64,000 bases of DNA from CAXNKH01 sp049296795. Lineage in GTDB: Bacteria > Pseudomonadota > Gammaproteobacteria > Burkholderiales > Burkholderiaceae_C. Positions 1 to 8,779 of this stretch are shown in pieces; within the stretch, counting starts at the first letter, position 1; each line of letters starts with the position of its first letter. The position numbers and the translations under genes are program-made. The notes beneath the pieces were generated by a model, which had not been told where the DNA came from, made no database searches, and was given only the letters and a program-made list of their open reading frames with translations. The stretch spans positions 62,001 to 126,000 of the forward strand of contig JBAQTC010000030.1 of the NCBI GenBank assembly GCA_049296795.1, in the 5' to 3' direction.

Positions 1-148
1 CCAATCCATGAACCTCTTCAAATTCCTCAATTCGGGTACAAATGCACAAAGCACGATCGACCCGGGCTTGCGCCATGGCTAGGCGAATTTGAGGAAGCTG
101 GATTTTGAGTTCGGGGAAAGTGAGGTGGCAGTGGGAATCGGTAAACAT
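1..148 (-). CDS. tatD: TatD family metal-dependent hydrolase, partial (3' end off left edge)
   Basis: The first 49 codons are present; the rest lies beyond the left edge. The protein opens MFTDSHCHL, the typical amino end of TatD/YcfH metal-dependent DNases and hydrolases, where the HxH pair binds the metal in a TIM barrel. The ATG at 148 lies one base after the stop of the pilZ gene, so it is the last gene of the tmk-holB-pilZ-tatD run, an order known from Burkholderiales. Substrate (DNA 3' ends or D-aminoacyl-tRNA have been proposed for the family) cannot be told from this fragment. Confidence 0.85.
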   Translation of the reverse strand, partial: MFTDSHCHLTFPELKIQLPQIRLAMAQARVDRALCICTRIEEFEEVHGL

Positions 149-149
149 C

Positions 150-512
150 TCAAAACGTCTGGGTATGCGGGTTAGGGCTCTGGTAAGCAGTCAAAATTTC
201 CTCGATTTTGAGCTTGAGTGCCAATGACCTCTCGTCTTTAGGAAATTGAATACCCACGCCCTGCGAGCGTCCGCCTGCGGCTTTGTCGGGTGTCATCCAA
301 GATACTTTTCCCGCAATCGGATAGCGGTGTGGTTCATCCAGCAGGGTGAGCAACAAGTAGATGTCATCGCCGAGTTGAAAGTCACGTGCGGTCACGATGA
401 AAATTCCACCATCGACAAACTGCGGTATATAACAGTCAAATAACTCAGCCGAGTCCTTGAAGGACACTTGTATGACCGTGGGTCGAGGTGGGGCTTTGGC
501 TAAGCTGGACAT
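150..512 (-). CDS. pilZ: PilZ domain protein, type IV pilus assembly type
   Basis: A single PilZ domain of 120 residues. The canonical cyclic-di-GMP binding elements (RxxxR and D/NxSxxG) are not seen: the expected second motif reads FVDGGIFI. This matches the PilZ proteins needed for type IV pilus formation, which do not bind the nucleotide themselves and contact pilus assembly proteins. It sits between holB (12-base gap) and tatD (1-base gap), the place this gene normally occupies in beta- and gammaproteobacteria. Cytoplasmic, no signal peptide. Confidence 0.88.
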   Translation of the reverse strand: MSSLAKAPPRPTVIQVSFKDSAELFDCYIPQFVDGGIFIVTARDFQLGDDIYLLLTLLDEPHRYPIAGKVSWMTPDKAAGGRSQGVGIQFPKDERSLALKLKIEEILTAYQSPNPHTQTF

Positions 513-524
513 GGGGCTTCTTAC

Positions 525-1514
525 TCAGGTCCTTGAGTTTAGGGCTTTTTGAGCTTGACTGATCAAGGCTTCGAGCATTAAGCCTGAATTGAATGGATGC
601 TCCAGTGTCCGCTGGGTTTGGCTCAGTTCCTTGGCCCATTGACTCAGACTGGTCCAAGATCCCATGGGTTGTAGCAGTTGTGGCGCAAAGAAACGCGGCG
701 TTGAACCGGCTTTGAGCGTCAATAAATCATGACATAGTTTGTGCAGGGCATCGACCAGTTGGGCCGGTGTCCACTCTTTGAAAAAACTGATGTCTCCCCG
801 CTCAATCGCCTTGGCTAGGGTCGACCACGGTGTGACGCCAGCTTGCGCCAACAGCAGCGCGTCCTGCGGCCTGCCACCAGCAGCGCGCAAAGCGGTTTGA
901 GCGTCTGCGTCTGCGATGCCTTGGGAAAGCAACCAAGCGTGTGCCGCCGCTGGCTCTGGCCAAGGCATGCGGTGACCCAGGCAACGGCTGCGGATCGTAG
1001 GCAGCAACTGGTGTGCAGCTTCAGTAGCCAGTGCAAAACGAACATCCCCTGGCGGCTCTTCGAGCGTTTTGAGCAAGGCGTTGGCCGTGACGGTATTCAT
1101 GCGCTCAGCCGGATAGATCAACACGGCCTTGGCTTTGCCGCGGGCGCTGGTGCGCTGGGAAAATTCGATCGCATCGCGCAGAGCATCAACCCGGATTTCT
1201 TTGCTGGGTTTGCGTTTTTTGTCGTCGATTTCAGCTTGGGCTTTTTCGCTCAAAGGCCAACCCAAGTCCAACATCACCGTCTCGGGCATCAATAAGCACA
1301 GATCAGCGTGGATTCGGACTTCGATGGCATGGCAACTGGCACAGTGACCACAAGCCCCTTGACTGGTCGGCTGGTCACACAACCAAGCTTGGACCAGAGA
1401 CAGGCCCAGGCTGTACTGTCCCAGGCCCGAGGGGCCGTACAACAACCATGCGTGACCGGACTGCTGGAGTAGTCGTTCGGTCTGGGCCGCAATCCAGGGC
1501 GCAAGGCTGCTCAT
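525..1514 (-). CDS. holB: DNA polymerase III subunit delta'
   Basis: Clamp-loader subunit of 329 residues. The P-loop position reads GPSGLGQ, lacking the catalytic lysine, as expected of delta', which does not hydrolyse ATP. A zinc-binding cysteine cluster follows (CGHCASC near residue 55 with an earlier cysteine). The sequence NALLKTLEEPP near residue 150 and the SRC segment (TIRSRC) near residue 175 are typical of clamp-loader AAA+ proteins. The ATG overlaps the tmk stop by four bases, so tmk and holB are translationally coupled. Confidence 0.95.
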   Translation of the reverse strand: MSSLAPWIAAQTERLLQQSGHAWLLYGPSGLGQYSLGLSLVQAWLCDQPTSQGACGHCASCHAIEVRIHADLCLLMPETVMLDLGWPLSEKAQAEIDDKKRKPSKEIRVDALRDAIEFSQRTSARGKAKAVLIYPAERMNTVTANALLKTLEEPPGDVRFALATEAAHQLLPTIRSRCLGHRMPWPEPAAAHAWLLSQGIADADAQTALRAAGGRPQDALLLAQAGVTPWSTLAKAIERGDISFFKEWTPAQLVDALHKLCHDLLTLKAGSTPRFFAPQLLQPMGSWTSLSQWAKELSQTQRTLEHPFNSGLMLEALISQAQKALNSRT

Positions 1515-2158
1515 CGCAACCAGCCTCTGGACTGGAAAACACCATAAACCTGAGCGGCTACTGATGCCCGTGGCTGGTCGGCAACAATGCGCGCAAAGCG
1601 CTCGGGGAAATCCTGCATGCGCTGGGCATAACCGGCTGCAACACGCCGGAAGAATTCAAGTGGTTGTGATTCAAATTTATCCGGAGCCCGGGCAGATTCG
1701 AGTCGTTGTGCCGCTATTTCCGGTGCCAAATCAAACCACAGTGTCAGGTCTGGCTGTCGGATGAGATCGCTGTCGAGGCTTTGTTGGACCCAACGTTCGA
1801 GCGTTGACAAGATCTGCCAATCAAAGCCCCGGCCTGCCCCCTGGTAAGCAAACGTGGCATCGCTGAAACGGTCACACAAAACCACTTCACCGCGCGCCAG
1901 TGCCGGCGCTATGCGCTGGCACAAATGATCGCGACGGGCAGCAAACACCAGCAAAGCTTCGGTCATGGCGTCCATCTCGTCATTTAAAACCATGGTGCGA
2001 AGTTTCTCAGCCAAGGCGGTACCGCCGGGTTCACGGCTGAGGCAGACAATTCGTCCCTGGTCGCGAAATAACTGCGCCAGTCCCTCAATGTGGCTCGATT
2101 TCCCAGCGCCATCGATGCCTTCAAAACTGATGAAAAGCCCGCCCGTTGCCATAGTCAT
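1511..2158 (-). CDS. tmk: thymidylate kinase
   Basis: Phosphorylates dTMP to dTDP. 215 residues, normal for the family. P-loop FEGIDGAGKSS at about residues 10-20, the DR-motif CDRFSDATFAYQGAGRG near 95, and an Arg-rich LID segment. It overlaps holB downstream by four bases and mltG upstream by four bases (ATGA at both junctions), so mltG-tmk-holB are one transcript. Confidence 0.96.
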   Translation of the reverse strand: MTMATGGLFISFEGIDGAGKSSHIEGLAQLFRDQGRIVCLSREPGGTALAEKLRTMVLNDEMDAMTEALLVFAARRDHLCQRIAPALARGEVVLCDRFSDATFAYQGAGRGFDWQILSTLERWVQQSLDSDLIRQPDLTLWFDLAPEIAAQRLESARAPDKFESQPLEFFRRVAAGYAQRMQDFPERFARIVADQPRASVAAQVYGVFQSRGWLR

Positions 2159-3120
2159 TTTTTCCGCTGGTAGGTATTAACTGCCCGATTGTGCGCTTGC
2201 AGCGTCTCACTGAACTCACTGCTGCCGTCGCCGCGGGCCACAAAGTACAAGGCTTTGCTGGTTTCGGGGCGAACCGCAGCCTGCAAGGATGCTTTACCCG
2301 GCATGGCGATCGGTGTCGGCGGCAAACCGCCACGGGTATAGGTATTCCAGGGCGTATCGGTTTGTAAATCACGTTTACGCAAATTACCGTCGAAACGCTC
2401 AGCCATTCCATAAATCACGCTGGGGTCGGTTTGCAGGGGCATGCCAAGTTGCAAGCGATTGGAGAAAACAGCTGCAATCCGGCTGCGGTCTTGCGGGCGT
2501 CCAGTTTCTTTTTCAATGATGCTGGCCAGAATCAGCGCTTGTTCGGGCGATTTCAAAGGACTCGTGGCGCTGCGCTGCTCCCAAGCCGCTTTCAATTGCA
2601 AATCCATGGCCTGCAAAGCGCGTTGGTAGATCAGCAGATCGCTCGTTCCTTTGGCATAGCTGTAACTGTCTGGGAAAAATCGGCCTTCTGGATGCTGGCC
2701 AGGGCGACCCAGTTTCTCCATCAACTGCGAGGCCGACCAGTGCTGGGTGTCGGGTTGGAGTCGATCCGATTTCAGCAGCGCGAGACGCAACTGGCGAAAG
2801 TTCCAGCCCTCAACCAAGGTCACAGAGCGCAAAGCTTGCTCACCGTTGACCAATTTTCGCAACAAACTGCGCGGTGTCGCGCCCGGAACGATTTCATAGC
2901 TGCCGGCCTTGATCTGACGAGAATGACCCGACAAACGAAACCAGGCGTACAACAGCAGGGGGTTGACCTTCACCCCGGCGGCGGACACAGCGTTGGCAAC
3001 GCCATAGGCTGAGGTCCCTTTGTCCACAGTGAGATCAACCAGTTCGGCGTTCAAGGTCAACGCATGATTGACCCACCAGACCGAGGACCCCAGAGACAGG
3101 CCCAGGGCCAATAGCAGCAT
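2155..3120 (-). CDS. mltG: endolytic murein transglycosylase MltG
   Basis: Inner-membrane YceG-family lytic transglycosylase that cuts nascent glycan strands. One membrane span starts right at the chosen ATG (MLLLALGLSL), followed by the periplasmic YceG domain with RFFPDSYSY and the catalytic-glutamate segment ASIIEKETG, then NRLQLGMPLQTDPSVIYG. 321 residues from ATG 3120. A TTG at 3123 is equally placed relative to a GAGG ribosome site. The open frame continues to 3330, but that extension is encoded by the inverted-repeat element at 3178-3350 and I do not take it as protein. It overlaps tmk by four bases. Confidence 0.92.
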   Translation of the reverse strand: MLLLALGLSLGSSVWWVNHALTLNAELVDLTVDKGTSAYGVANAVSAAGVKVNPLLLYAWFRLSGHSRQIKAGSYEIVPGATPRSLLRKLVNGEQALRSVTLVEGWNFRQLRLALLKSDRLQPDTQHWSASQLMEKLGRPGQHPEGRFFPDSYSYAKGTSDLLIYQRALQAMDLQLKAAWEQRSATSPLKSPEQALILASIIEKETGRPQDRSRIAAVFSNRLQLGMPLQTDPSVIYGMAERFDGNLRKRDLQTDTPWNTYTRGGLPPTPIAMPGKASLQAAVRPETSKALYFVARGDGSSEFSETLQAHNRAVNTYQRKK

Positions 3121-3177
3121 CAAGAAAAAACCTCGCACAGCCCTAGCACCCTTAAGCCAATGATGGGCGATGATAAT

Positions 3178-3350
3178 CCGAGATTGGCCATTAAGCGGGA
3201 CTTCGGCCCTGCGCGGTGCCTGACGGACGATTTGCAGCCATTTCGGCGGCTCCCTCGTCGTCCATAGCGTGGCTATGAACTCCTCACGACCCACCAAACT
3301 GCCTCGCAACTCGCCTCGCCATGCACACACGCCCTAATGGCCAATCTCGG
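3178..3350. repeat. MITE-like element with 16-bp terminal inverted repeats
   Basis: CCGAGATTGGCCATTA at 3178-3193 is repeated exactly in inverse orientation at 3335-3350. The element is 173 bp and is bordered on each side by ATAAT (3173-3177 and 3351-3355), which looks like a 5-bp target duplication. The inverse match can also be extended by AT on each side to 18 bp. Between the ends there is a small hairpin (CATAGC-GTG-GCTATG, about 3263-3277). It carries no complete gene. It fills the divergent mltG/ygfZ gap, and both neighbouring open frames read into it, giving the same peptide NGQSRII on opposite strands. Confidence 0.6.
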
Positions 3351-3362
3351 ATAATTCACAAC

Positions 3363-4289
3363 ATGAACCTGCAATTAAACAAAGAGATCGAAGGTGTTGT
3401 TGCCCTGCCCCATCTGGGCGTGATTCGGGCGCAAGGCGAGGAAGCTGTCAAATTTTTACAAGCTCAGTTGACGCAGGACTTTGCCCTGATCGACCCATCG
3501 CTGGCACGGCTTGCAGCATTTTGTTCGGCCAAGGGTCGGATGCAAGCGAGTTTCATCGGTGTGAAACGCAGTGAAACCGAAGTTTTGCTCATTTGTAGCA
3601 AAGACTTGCTAGCCGCCACCCTCAAACGTTTGTCGATGTTTGTGATGCGCGCTAAGGCCAAGCTGAGCGATGCCAGTGCTGATTTCACGCTCTACGGTTT
3701 GGCTGGCACTGCAGCCCAGCAAGGCTTAGGCAGGGCCAGCCCACCCTGGCGCAAAATTGAGCAAGGCGAGGTCAGCATTGTCAGTCTGTACCCGGCAGAC
3801 GGCGTGAACCGAGCCTTGTGGCTGGCGCCGTCGACTGAACCCGCGCCGCTAGGACAAGCCTTGCGTTACGCCGACTGGCTTTGGTCTGAGGTTCGCTCGG
3901 GTGTGGCAACTGTCAGCGCGCCGATTGTCGAAGCCTTTGTTCCGCAAATGCTTAATTACGAATCGCTAGGGGGGGTGAATTTCAAGAAAGGTTGTTACCC
4001 GGGTCAAGAGGTCGTGGCACGCAGCCAATTTCGCGGCGTTCTTAAGCGGCGCACTTATCTGGCGCATTGCGCACAGGCTCTGCAAGCCAGTGATGAACTG
4101 TTCGAGTTGAACGACCCGAGTCAGCCCTGTGGCATCGTGGTCCAGGCTGCAGAGTCGCCGTTCGGTGGTTTTGACGCCCTGATTTCGATCCAGACCAGTG
4201 CTGCCCAAGGCCAGCTTCATTTGGGCGCAATGAGCGGTCCCGAACTGGTTTTGCAGACCCTGCCCTACCCCTTGCTCGAAGACATTTGA
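3363..4289 (+). CDS. ygfZ: folate-binding protein YgfZ
   Basis: Folate-dependent protein acting in iron-sulfur enzyme maturation and repair (the IscA/Iba57 branch). 308 residues from ATG 3363; the family signature K-G-C-Y-x-G-Q-E is present as KGCYPGQEVVARSQFRG near residue 207. Amino-terminal GCV_T-like fold. The frame is open upstream to 3321, but that part derives from the repeat element. It ends one base before the oppositely oriented gene at 4291. Confidence 0.93.
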   Translation: MNLQLNKEIEGVVALPHLGVIRAQGEEAVKFLQAQLTQDFALIDPSLARLAAFCSAKGRMQASFIGVKRSETEVLLICSKDLLAATLKRLSMFVMRAKAKLSDASADFTLYGLAGTAAQQGLGRASPPWRKIEQGEVSIVSLYPADGVNRALWLAPSTEPAPLGQALRYADWLWSEVRSGVATVSAPIVEAFVPQMLNYESLGGVNFKKGCYPGQEVVARSQFRGVLKRRTYLAHCAQALQASDELFELNDPSQPCGIVVQAAESPFGGFDALISIQTSAAQGQLHLGAMSGPELVLQTLPYPLLEDI

Positions 4290-4290
4290 C

Positions 4291-5184
4291 TCAAGTCAGT
4301 TCGGCTGGGTTCAGTGTCTTGAACATTTCGATGTGCTCGATCCCGGCTTCGTCGAACAGTTCGCCTCGGGTAGCAAAGCCTTGTGCTTGGTAAAAGCCTT
4401 TGGCACTGGTTTGGGCGTGCAGCAGCAGTTCCCGGTCGCCGCGATGCGTGGCGGCTTGCACCAGGGTTTGCAAAATCTGGCGACCGGCACCGGTACCGCG
4501 CAGCACCCGGGTCACAGCCATCCGGCCTATTTTTCCAATACCGCGGCTGTGCTGCAATAAACGTCCGGTAGCCACGGCTGCGCCCAAGTGGTTGAAAGCC
4601 ACGGCATGCAGCGCAGCTTCATCAGCGTCGTCCCACTCCAGCTCAATAGGGATGCGCTGCTCTTGCAAAAACACTTCACTGCGCAGGCTGCGCGCTGCTT
4701 CTCTGAGTTCAGACCAAGGCCCTGCGACTACTTTCAGCATCGGTTCGCCCGCTTCAAAACCATCCAGAATTGCGCGTAGATTAGTCGGAACGGCTTGTGA
4801 TTTTTGTGTCAATGGATCAGCAAAAACGTACAACAATTCAGCGCTGACCAGCAAATCGTCAGACCGAAAAATGCCAGCCGTGAACAGGATGGAAGAATTT
4901 CCAATTTTGGTGCATCGAAGGCCGATATCGAGCTGATCGTCGTAACGTGCCGAGCCGTGGTACTCGAGACTGGCTTTCTTGACATACAAATCACCACCGA
5001 GCGCAAGCATACTGGCCTCGTAGGGCAAGGCCAGGGCGCGCCAGTAATCGCCCATGGCGGTGTCAAAGTACATCAAGTAATGTGCGTTGAACACTATTTT
5101 TTGCATATCCACTTCAGCCCAGCGCACCCGTAGCCGATGCTGGAAGCGAAAATCTTTGCGTCTGACCGTGGTTTTCTGGTGCAT
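4291..5184 (-). CDS. YbgC-type acyl-CoA thioesterase fused to a GNAT acetyltransferase
   Basis: Two-domain protein of 297 residues. Residues 10-140 are a hotdog thioesterase of the 4-hydroxybenzoyl-CoA/YbgC type, with the catalytic aspartate in RWAEVDMQKIVFNAHY. Residues 155-295 are a GNAT fold of the ElaA kind: RSEVFLQEQRIP, then the acetyl-CoA loop RVLRGTGAGRQIL and the closing GFYQAQGF. ATG 5184 is chosen; TTG at 5190 is in frame and no clear ribosome site supports either. Substrates unknown. Convergent with ygfZ with one base between the stops. Confidence 0.85.
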   Translation of the reverse strand: MHQKTTVRRKDFRFQHRLRVRWAEVDMQKIVFNAHYLMYFDTAMGDYWRALALPYEASMLALGGDLYVKKASLEYHGSARYDDQLDIGLRCTKIGNSSILFTAGIFRSDDLLVSAELLYVFADPLTQKSQAVPTNLRAILDGFEAGEPMLKVVAGPWSELREAARSLRSEVFLQEQRIPIELEWDDADEAALHAVAFNHLGAAVATGRLLQHSRGIGKIGRMAVTRVLRGTGAGRQILQTLVQAATHRGDRELLLHAQTSAKGFYQAQGFATRGELFDEAGIEHIEMFKTLNPAELT

Positions 5185-5211
5185 GGCCAATAGTAAATAG
5201 ATTTAAATCGA

Positions 5212-6165
5212 TCAGGAAAACGCTTGGCGCAAAGCCCGTGCCGCATCCAACTGGGCTTGTCGCGCTTCTGGAATCACGCGTCCCATTTTGATGAATTCAT
5301 GGACCATGCCCCGGTAAATTTCCAGATCCACCGACACACCGGCCATGCGTAATTTGTCAGCGTAGAGTATCCCTTCATCGACCAAGGTATCGCATTCGGC
5401 CAGCGCGATCCAGGCTGGCGCCACGCCTTCGAGCTCGTCAGCATTGAGTGGTGAAAACCGCCAGTCATCACGCTCAGCGCTGTGATTGAGGTAGTGGTTA
5501 AAGAAGTAATTGATGTGGGTTTCTTCCAGCAGAAAACCTTTGGCAAAAGTTTGATGCGAAGGCGTTTCCTGGTGCGCAGCACAACCGGGATAAATCAGCA
5601 ACTGCAGCGCAATGGGAATGTGTACATCGCGTGCCAACAGGGCGCAAACGGTGGCCAAGGTGGCGCCAGCGCTGTCACCGGCCAGTGCCAGACGATTGGG
5701 ATCCAAACCCAGTTGATCGGCATAACGCGCCAACCATTGCAATGCATCCCACGCGTCATTGACTGCGGTCGGGAATTTATGTTCGGGTGCTAAGCGGTAG
5801 TCCAGCGAGACCACGGCGCAATGGGCCAAGTGGCTCAATGTTCGGCACAGTGCGTCATGCGTGGCAATGGAGCCGACGGTGAATCCACCGCCGTGAAAAA
5901 ACAGCAGCAAAGGCAGCTTTTCATGCGAGGGGGCATAGAGTCTTGCTGCCAACACCTGTGCGTCGCGTGCCGGCAGGGTGAAATCCTCAACCCGGGACAG
6001 TGGGTGCGAAGGAATTTCCAAGACACCGGCACCGGCCTCGTAAGCGGCCCTGGCTTGTTGTGGGCTCAAGGCATGCAGCGGTACATGACCAGCCCGTGCC
6101 ATGCCCTCGAGCACCTTGTGCATGGCGGGCGTCAATAAAGCGCGAGGGTTGCGCTGCAGCTTCAC
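5212..6165 (-). CDS. alpha/beta hydrolase, hormone-sensitive-lipase family esterase
   Basis: Carboxylesterase of family IV. HGGGF (residues 91-95) forms the oxyanion hole and GDSAG (163-167) carries the nucleophile Ser165; an aspartate in AECDTLVDEG and a histidine in VHEFIKMG complete the triad. 317 residues, start GTG at 6165. No signal peptide, so cytoplasmic. It lies six bases after the GST gene and is the last member of the minus-strand lipid/acyl-CoA cluster. Natural substrate unknown, probably short acyl esters. Confidence 0.88.
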   Translation of the reverse strand: MKLQRNPRALLTPAMHKVLEGMARAGHVPLHALSPQQARAAYEAGAGVLEIPSHPLSRVEDFTLPARDAQVLAARLYAPSHEKLPLLLFFHGGGFTVGSIATHDALCRTLSHLAHCAVVSLDYRLAPEHKFPTAVNDAWDALQWLARYADQLGLDPNRLALAGDSAGATLATVCALLARDVHIPIALQLLIYPGCAAHQETPSHQTFAKGFLLEETHINYFFNHYLNHSAERDDWRFSPLNADELEGVAPAWIALAECDTLVDEGILYADKLRMAGVSVDLEIYRGMVHEFIKMGRVIPEARQAQLDAARALRQAFS

Positions 6166-6171
6166 CGCCGT

Positions 6172-6798
6172 CTATTTCAAGGCAACGCTAAACCCTTTGG
6201 CCACGCCCGGGCGCGCCATCAGCGTATTGAACCAACGTTTGACATGGGGAAAATCGTTGAGGTCGACCTTGTGCCGTGGATGACGCCAGACCCAGCCCAG
6301 GATGGCAAAGTCAGCAATCGAAAGTTCGTCAGCGAAGAATTCATGCGAGGCCAAACGCTGGTCCATCACGTTGTACAAGCGTCGGGTCTCAGCCATGTAA
6401 CGCTTTAAGCCGTATTCTTGTTCGCGCTCATCGCTCAAACCCAGGAAATGATGAACCTGGCCAGGCATCGGACCAAAGCCACCCATCTGGAACATCAACC
6501 ATTCCAGTGCTGCAACCCGTGCCACCGGATCTTTCGGCATGAACTTGCCGGTTTTCTCAGCCAGATAAAGCAAAATAGCGCCCGACTCAAAAACGCTGAT
6601 CGGCTGACCCTTGGGCCCCTCGGGATCAACAATCGCCGGGATTTTATTGTTGGGGCTGATTTTCAGGAACTCGGGTTCAAATTGCTGGCCCTTGCCGATA
6701 TCGACCACATGGACCTCGTAGGCCAGGCCCATTTCTTCCAGCGCCACGCTGATCTTGCGCGCGTTGGGGGTGTCAAAACTGTAGAGTTGAATGCTCAT
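6172..6798 (-). CDS. glutathione S-transferase, YfcG-like
   Basis: 208 residues: amino-terminal thioredoxin-like domain (SFDTPNARKISVALEEMGL, then NKIPAIVDPEG and ESGAILLYLAE binding glutathione) and a helical carboxy domain with the SIADFAILGWVWR segment. The asparagine after SFDTP and the long insertion around GPKGQPISV resemble the nu-class YfcG/YghU group, which act as disulfide reductases or peroxidases on glutathione. Within the cluster it may detoxify reactive lipid products; that is inference. Confidence 0.88.
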   Translation of the reverse strand: MSIQLYSFDTPNARKISVALEEMGLAYEVHVVDIGKGQQFEPEFLKISPNNKIPAIVDPEGPKGQPISVFESGAILLYLAEKTGKFMPKDPVARVAALEWLMFQMGGFGPMPGQVHHFLGLSDEREQEYGLKRYMAETRRLYNVMDQRLASHEFFADELSIADFAILGWVWRHPRHKVDLNDFPHVKRWFNTLMARPGVAKGFSVALK

Positions 6799-6842
6799 TG
6801 AATTTCCATCAGGTTAAAAAAATATGCCGCACAGACCCGCGG

Positions 6843-7748
6843 CTAAACAGCTCTCAGGGCTGAGCGCAATTCCTCCCCCAGCGCCGGTTTGTGGGCAAAA
6901 GGGTCAGTCGGGTTGCGTTGCAACAGGATGTCTTCCATCCGGGTCTGCACCGAGGCAATGGCTTTGGGGTGGCTGTAAATGTAGAACTGGTTTTGCCTGA
7001 CAGCGTCAAACACCAGCTGCGCCACCGCGCTGGCCGAGACCTTGCCCGAGCGCACCGCTTTGTCGCTCATGGCCTGACCCAGCAATTGGCTTGGGCTGGA
7101 CGGATTGGCAGCCAACTCAGCCGGGCGATTGCGCTGGCTGTTGCTGATTGCGGTCGGGACAAAGAAGGGGCACAGCACCGAGGCGCTGATTTGATCGGTG
7201 ACCAGGGCCAAATCCTGGTACAGCGTTTCGCTCAAAGCAACCACGGCGTGTTTGCTGACGTTGTAAATCCCCATATTGGGCGGGTTGAGCAGACCGGCCA
7301 TGCTGGCCGTGTTGACAATATGGCCCTGGTAATGAGGGTCTTGCTTGGCCGCCGCCAGCATCATGGGCGTCAACAGCCTGACGCCATGAACCACGCCCAT
7401 CAGGTTAACGCCGAGCACCCATTCCCAGTCCTGCGCCGTGTTTTCCCAAACCAGGCCACCGACCGAAACCCCGGCATTGTTGAACACCAAGTGCGGCGCA
7501 CCAAAGCGTTGCGCCACCATCTGCGCCATCTGCTCCATTTCGCCGGCGTTGGACACATCGACCTGGATCGCCAACAGCTTGCTGCCGCCCGATTGCAGTT
7601 CCTGGGCCGCCTGGTCGAGCGCGTCTTGTTGCACATCGAGCAACACCAGATTCATTCCCAGGCCGGCGGCCAAGCGCGCCGTTTCCAGTCCAAAACCCGA
7701 ACCGGCGCCGCTAATGACGGCGGTCTTGTTAGCGAAATCTCTGATCAC
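6843..7748 (-). CDS. short-chain dehydrogenase/reductase
   Basis: Classical SDR, 301 residues. Nucleotide-binding glycine motif SGAGSGFGLE near residue 14, NNAG near 90, catalytic serine in NTASMAG and YNVSKHA with the Tyr-Lys pair near 165. A carboxy-terminal extension of about 50 residues is longer than in the FabG type. Overlaps the upstream MDR gene by four bases (ATGA), so the two are coupled. Substrate cannot be predicted beyond a hydroxyl or keto group. Confidence 0.88.
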   Translation of the reverse strand: MIRDFANKTAVISGAGSGFGLETARLAAGLGMNLVLLDVQQDALDQAAQELQSGGSKLLAIQVDVSNAGEMEQMAQMVAQRFGAPHLVFNNAGVSVGGLVWENTAQDWEWVLGVNLMGVVHGVRLLTPMMLAAAKQDPHYQGHIVNTASMAGLLNPPNMGIYNVSKHAVVALSETLYQDLALVTDQISASVLCPFFVPTAISNSQRNRPAELAANPSSPSQLLGQAMSDKAVRSGKVSASAVAQLVFDAVRQNQFYIYSHPKAIASVQTRMEDILLQRNPTDPFAHKPALGEELRSALRAV

Positions 7749-8758
7749 AGTTTGACCAGCTGCTTGCCAAAATTGCGGCCTTTGAGTAAACCCAGAAAAG
7801 CCTCGGGTGCAGCTGCCAGACCTTGCGCAACGGTTTCGCGGGGCCGCAACTTGCCGCTGGCGACCAGCTGGCCCAGCTCTTTGAGCGCCTCAGGCCAGAA
7901 TTCCATGTGTTCGCTGACGATGAATCCTTGCAGTCGCAGGCGATTGGTCAGAATCAGTGCCGGATAGCTCAAGGGCACAGGCGCACCGTCATAGCCCGAA
8001 ATCATGCCGCACACGGCAATCCGGCCAAAAGGGTTCATGCGTTGGATGACAGCGTCGAGCACCATGCCGCCAACGTTTTCGAAATAGCCGTCAATCCCGT
8101 CAGGACAGGCTTGTTTGAGCGCCTTGGACAGGGAGGAAGCATCTTCATACTGCTTATAGTCAACGCAGGCATCAAAGCCGAGTTCAGTCTGCGCGTAATG
8201 GCACTTGTCTACCCCACCCGCAATGCCGACGACCCGACAGCCTCGGGCTTTGGCCAAGGCCGCAAACGCACTGCCCACTGCGCCAGTGGCGGCGCTGACC
8301 ACCACGGTTTGACCGGCTTGAGGTTCAATAATTTTCACCAGCCCATACCAAGCGGTGACGCCGGGCATACCAACCGCACCGAGATAATGGCTCAAACCAA
8401 TGTGCTGGGTATCGACTTTGCGCAGGGTGGCGGACTGTGCCGCATCGACCACGCTGAACTCCTGCCAGCCCCCCATGCCAACCACACGGTCACCCACGGA
8501 GAACTTGGGATTCTTGCTTTGCACCACCTCACCGGCCGTGCCGCCAATCATGACCTGCCCCAGGGCCTGCGGCTGGGCATAGCTTTTACTCTCGCTCATG
8601 CGGCCCCGCATATAGGGATCCAGACTCAAAAAATGATGGCGCACCAGCACCTGGCCTTCAGTCAAGTCAGGGGTTTCACTGCGGATCAGTTTGAAATTGC
8701 TGGCCTGGGCCGTGCCCTGGGGACGACTGTCGAGAATGATTTGTTGGTTGGTTGGCAT
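7745..8758 (-). CDS. NADP-dependent MDR-family oxidoreductase (leukotriene-B4 dehydrogenase-like)
   Basis: Zinc-free medium-chain reductase of 337 residues, similar to YncB/CurA and prostaglandin reductases that reduce C=C bonds of enones. SLDPYMRGRM near residue 47, GMPGVTAWYGL near 130, and the cofactor-binding VVVSAATGAVGS near 153. Typical zinc cysteines are absent. It sits between an SDR (4-base overlap) and a thioesterase gene, in keeping with turnover of unsaturated acyl or carbonyl compounds. Confidence 0.88.
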   Translation of the reverse strand: MPTNQQIILDSRPQGTAQASNFKLIRSETPDLTEGQVLVRHHFLSLDPYMRGRMSESKSYAQPQALGQVMIGGTAGEVVQSKNPKFSVGDRVVGMGGWQEFSVVDAAQSATLRKVDTQHIGLSHYLGAVGMPGVTAWYGLVKIIEPQAGQTVVVSAATGAVGSAFAALAKARGCRVVGIAGGVDKCHYAQTELGFDACVDYKQYEDASSLSKALKQACPDGIDGYFENVGGMVLDAVIQRMNPFGRIAVCGMISGYDGAPVPLSYPALILTNRLRLQGFIVSEHMEFWPEALKELGQLVASGKLRPRETVAQGLAAAPEAFLGLLKGRNFGKQLVKL

Positions 8759-8779
8759 GGATCAATTCCAGTTGAAAAT

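Noticed and set aside
3121..3330. Amino-terminal extension of MltG (from 3330) and of YgfZ (from 3321)
   Set aside because: Both extensions are encoded by the same inverted-repeat element and precede the normal family starts.
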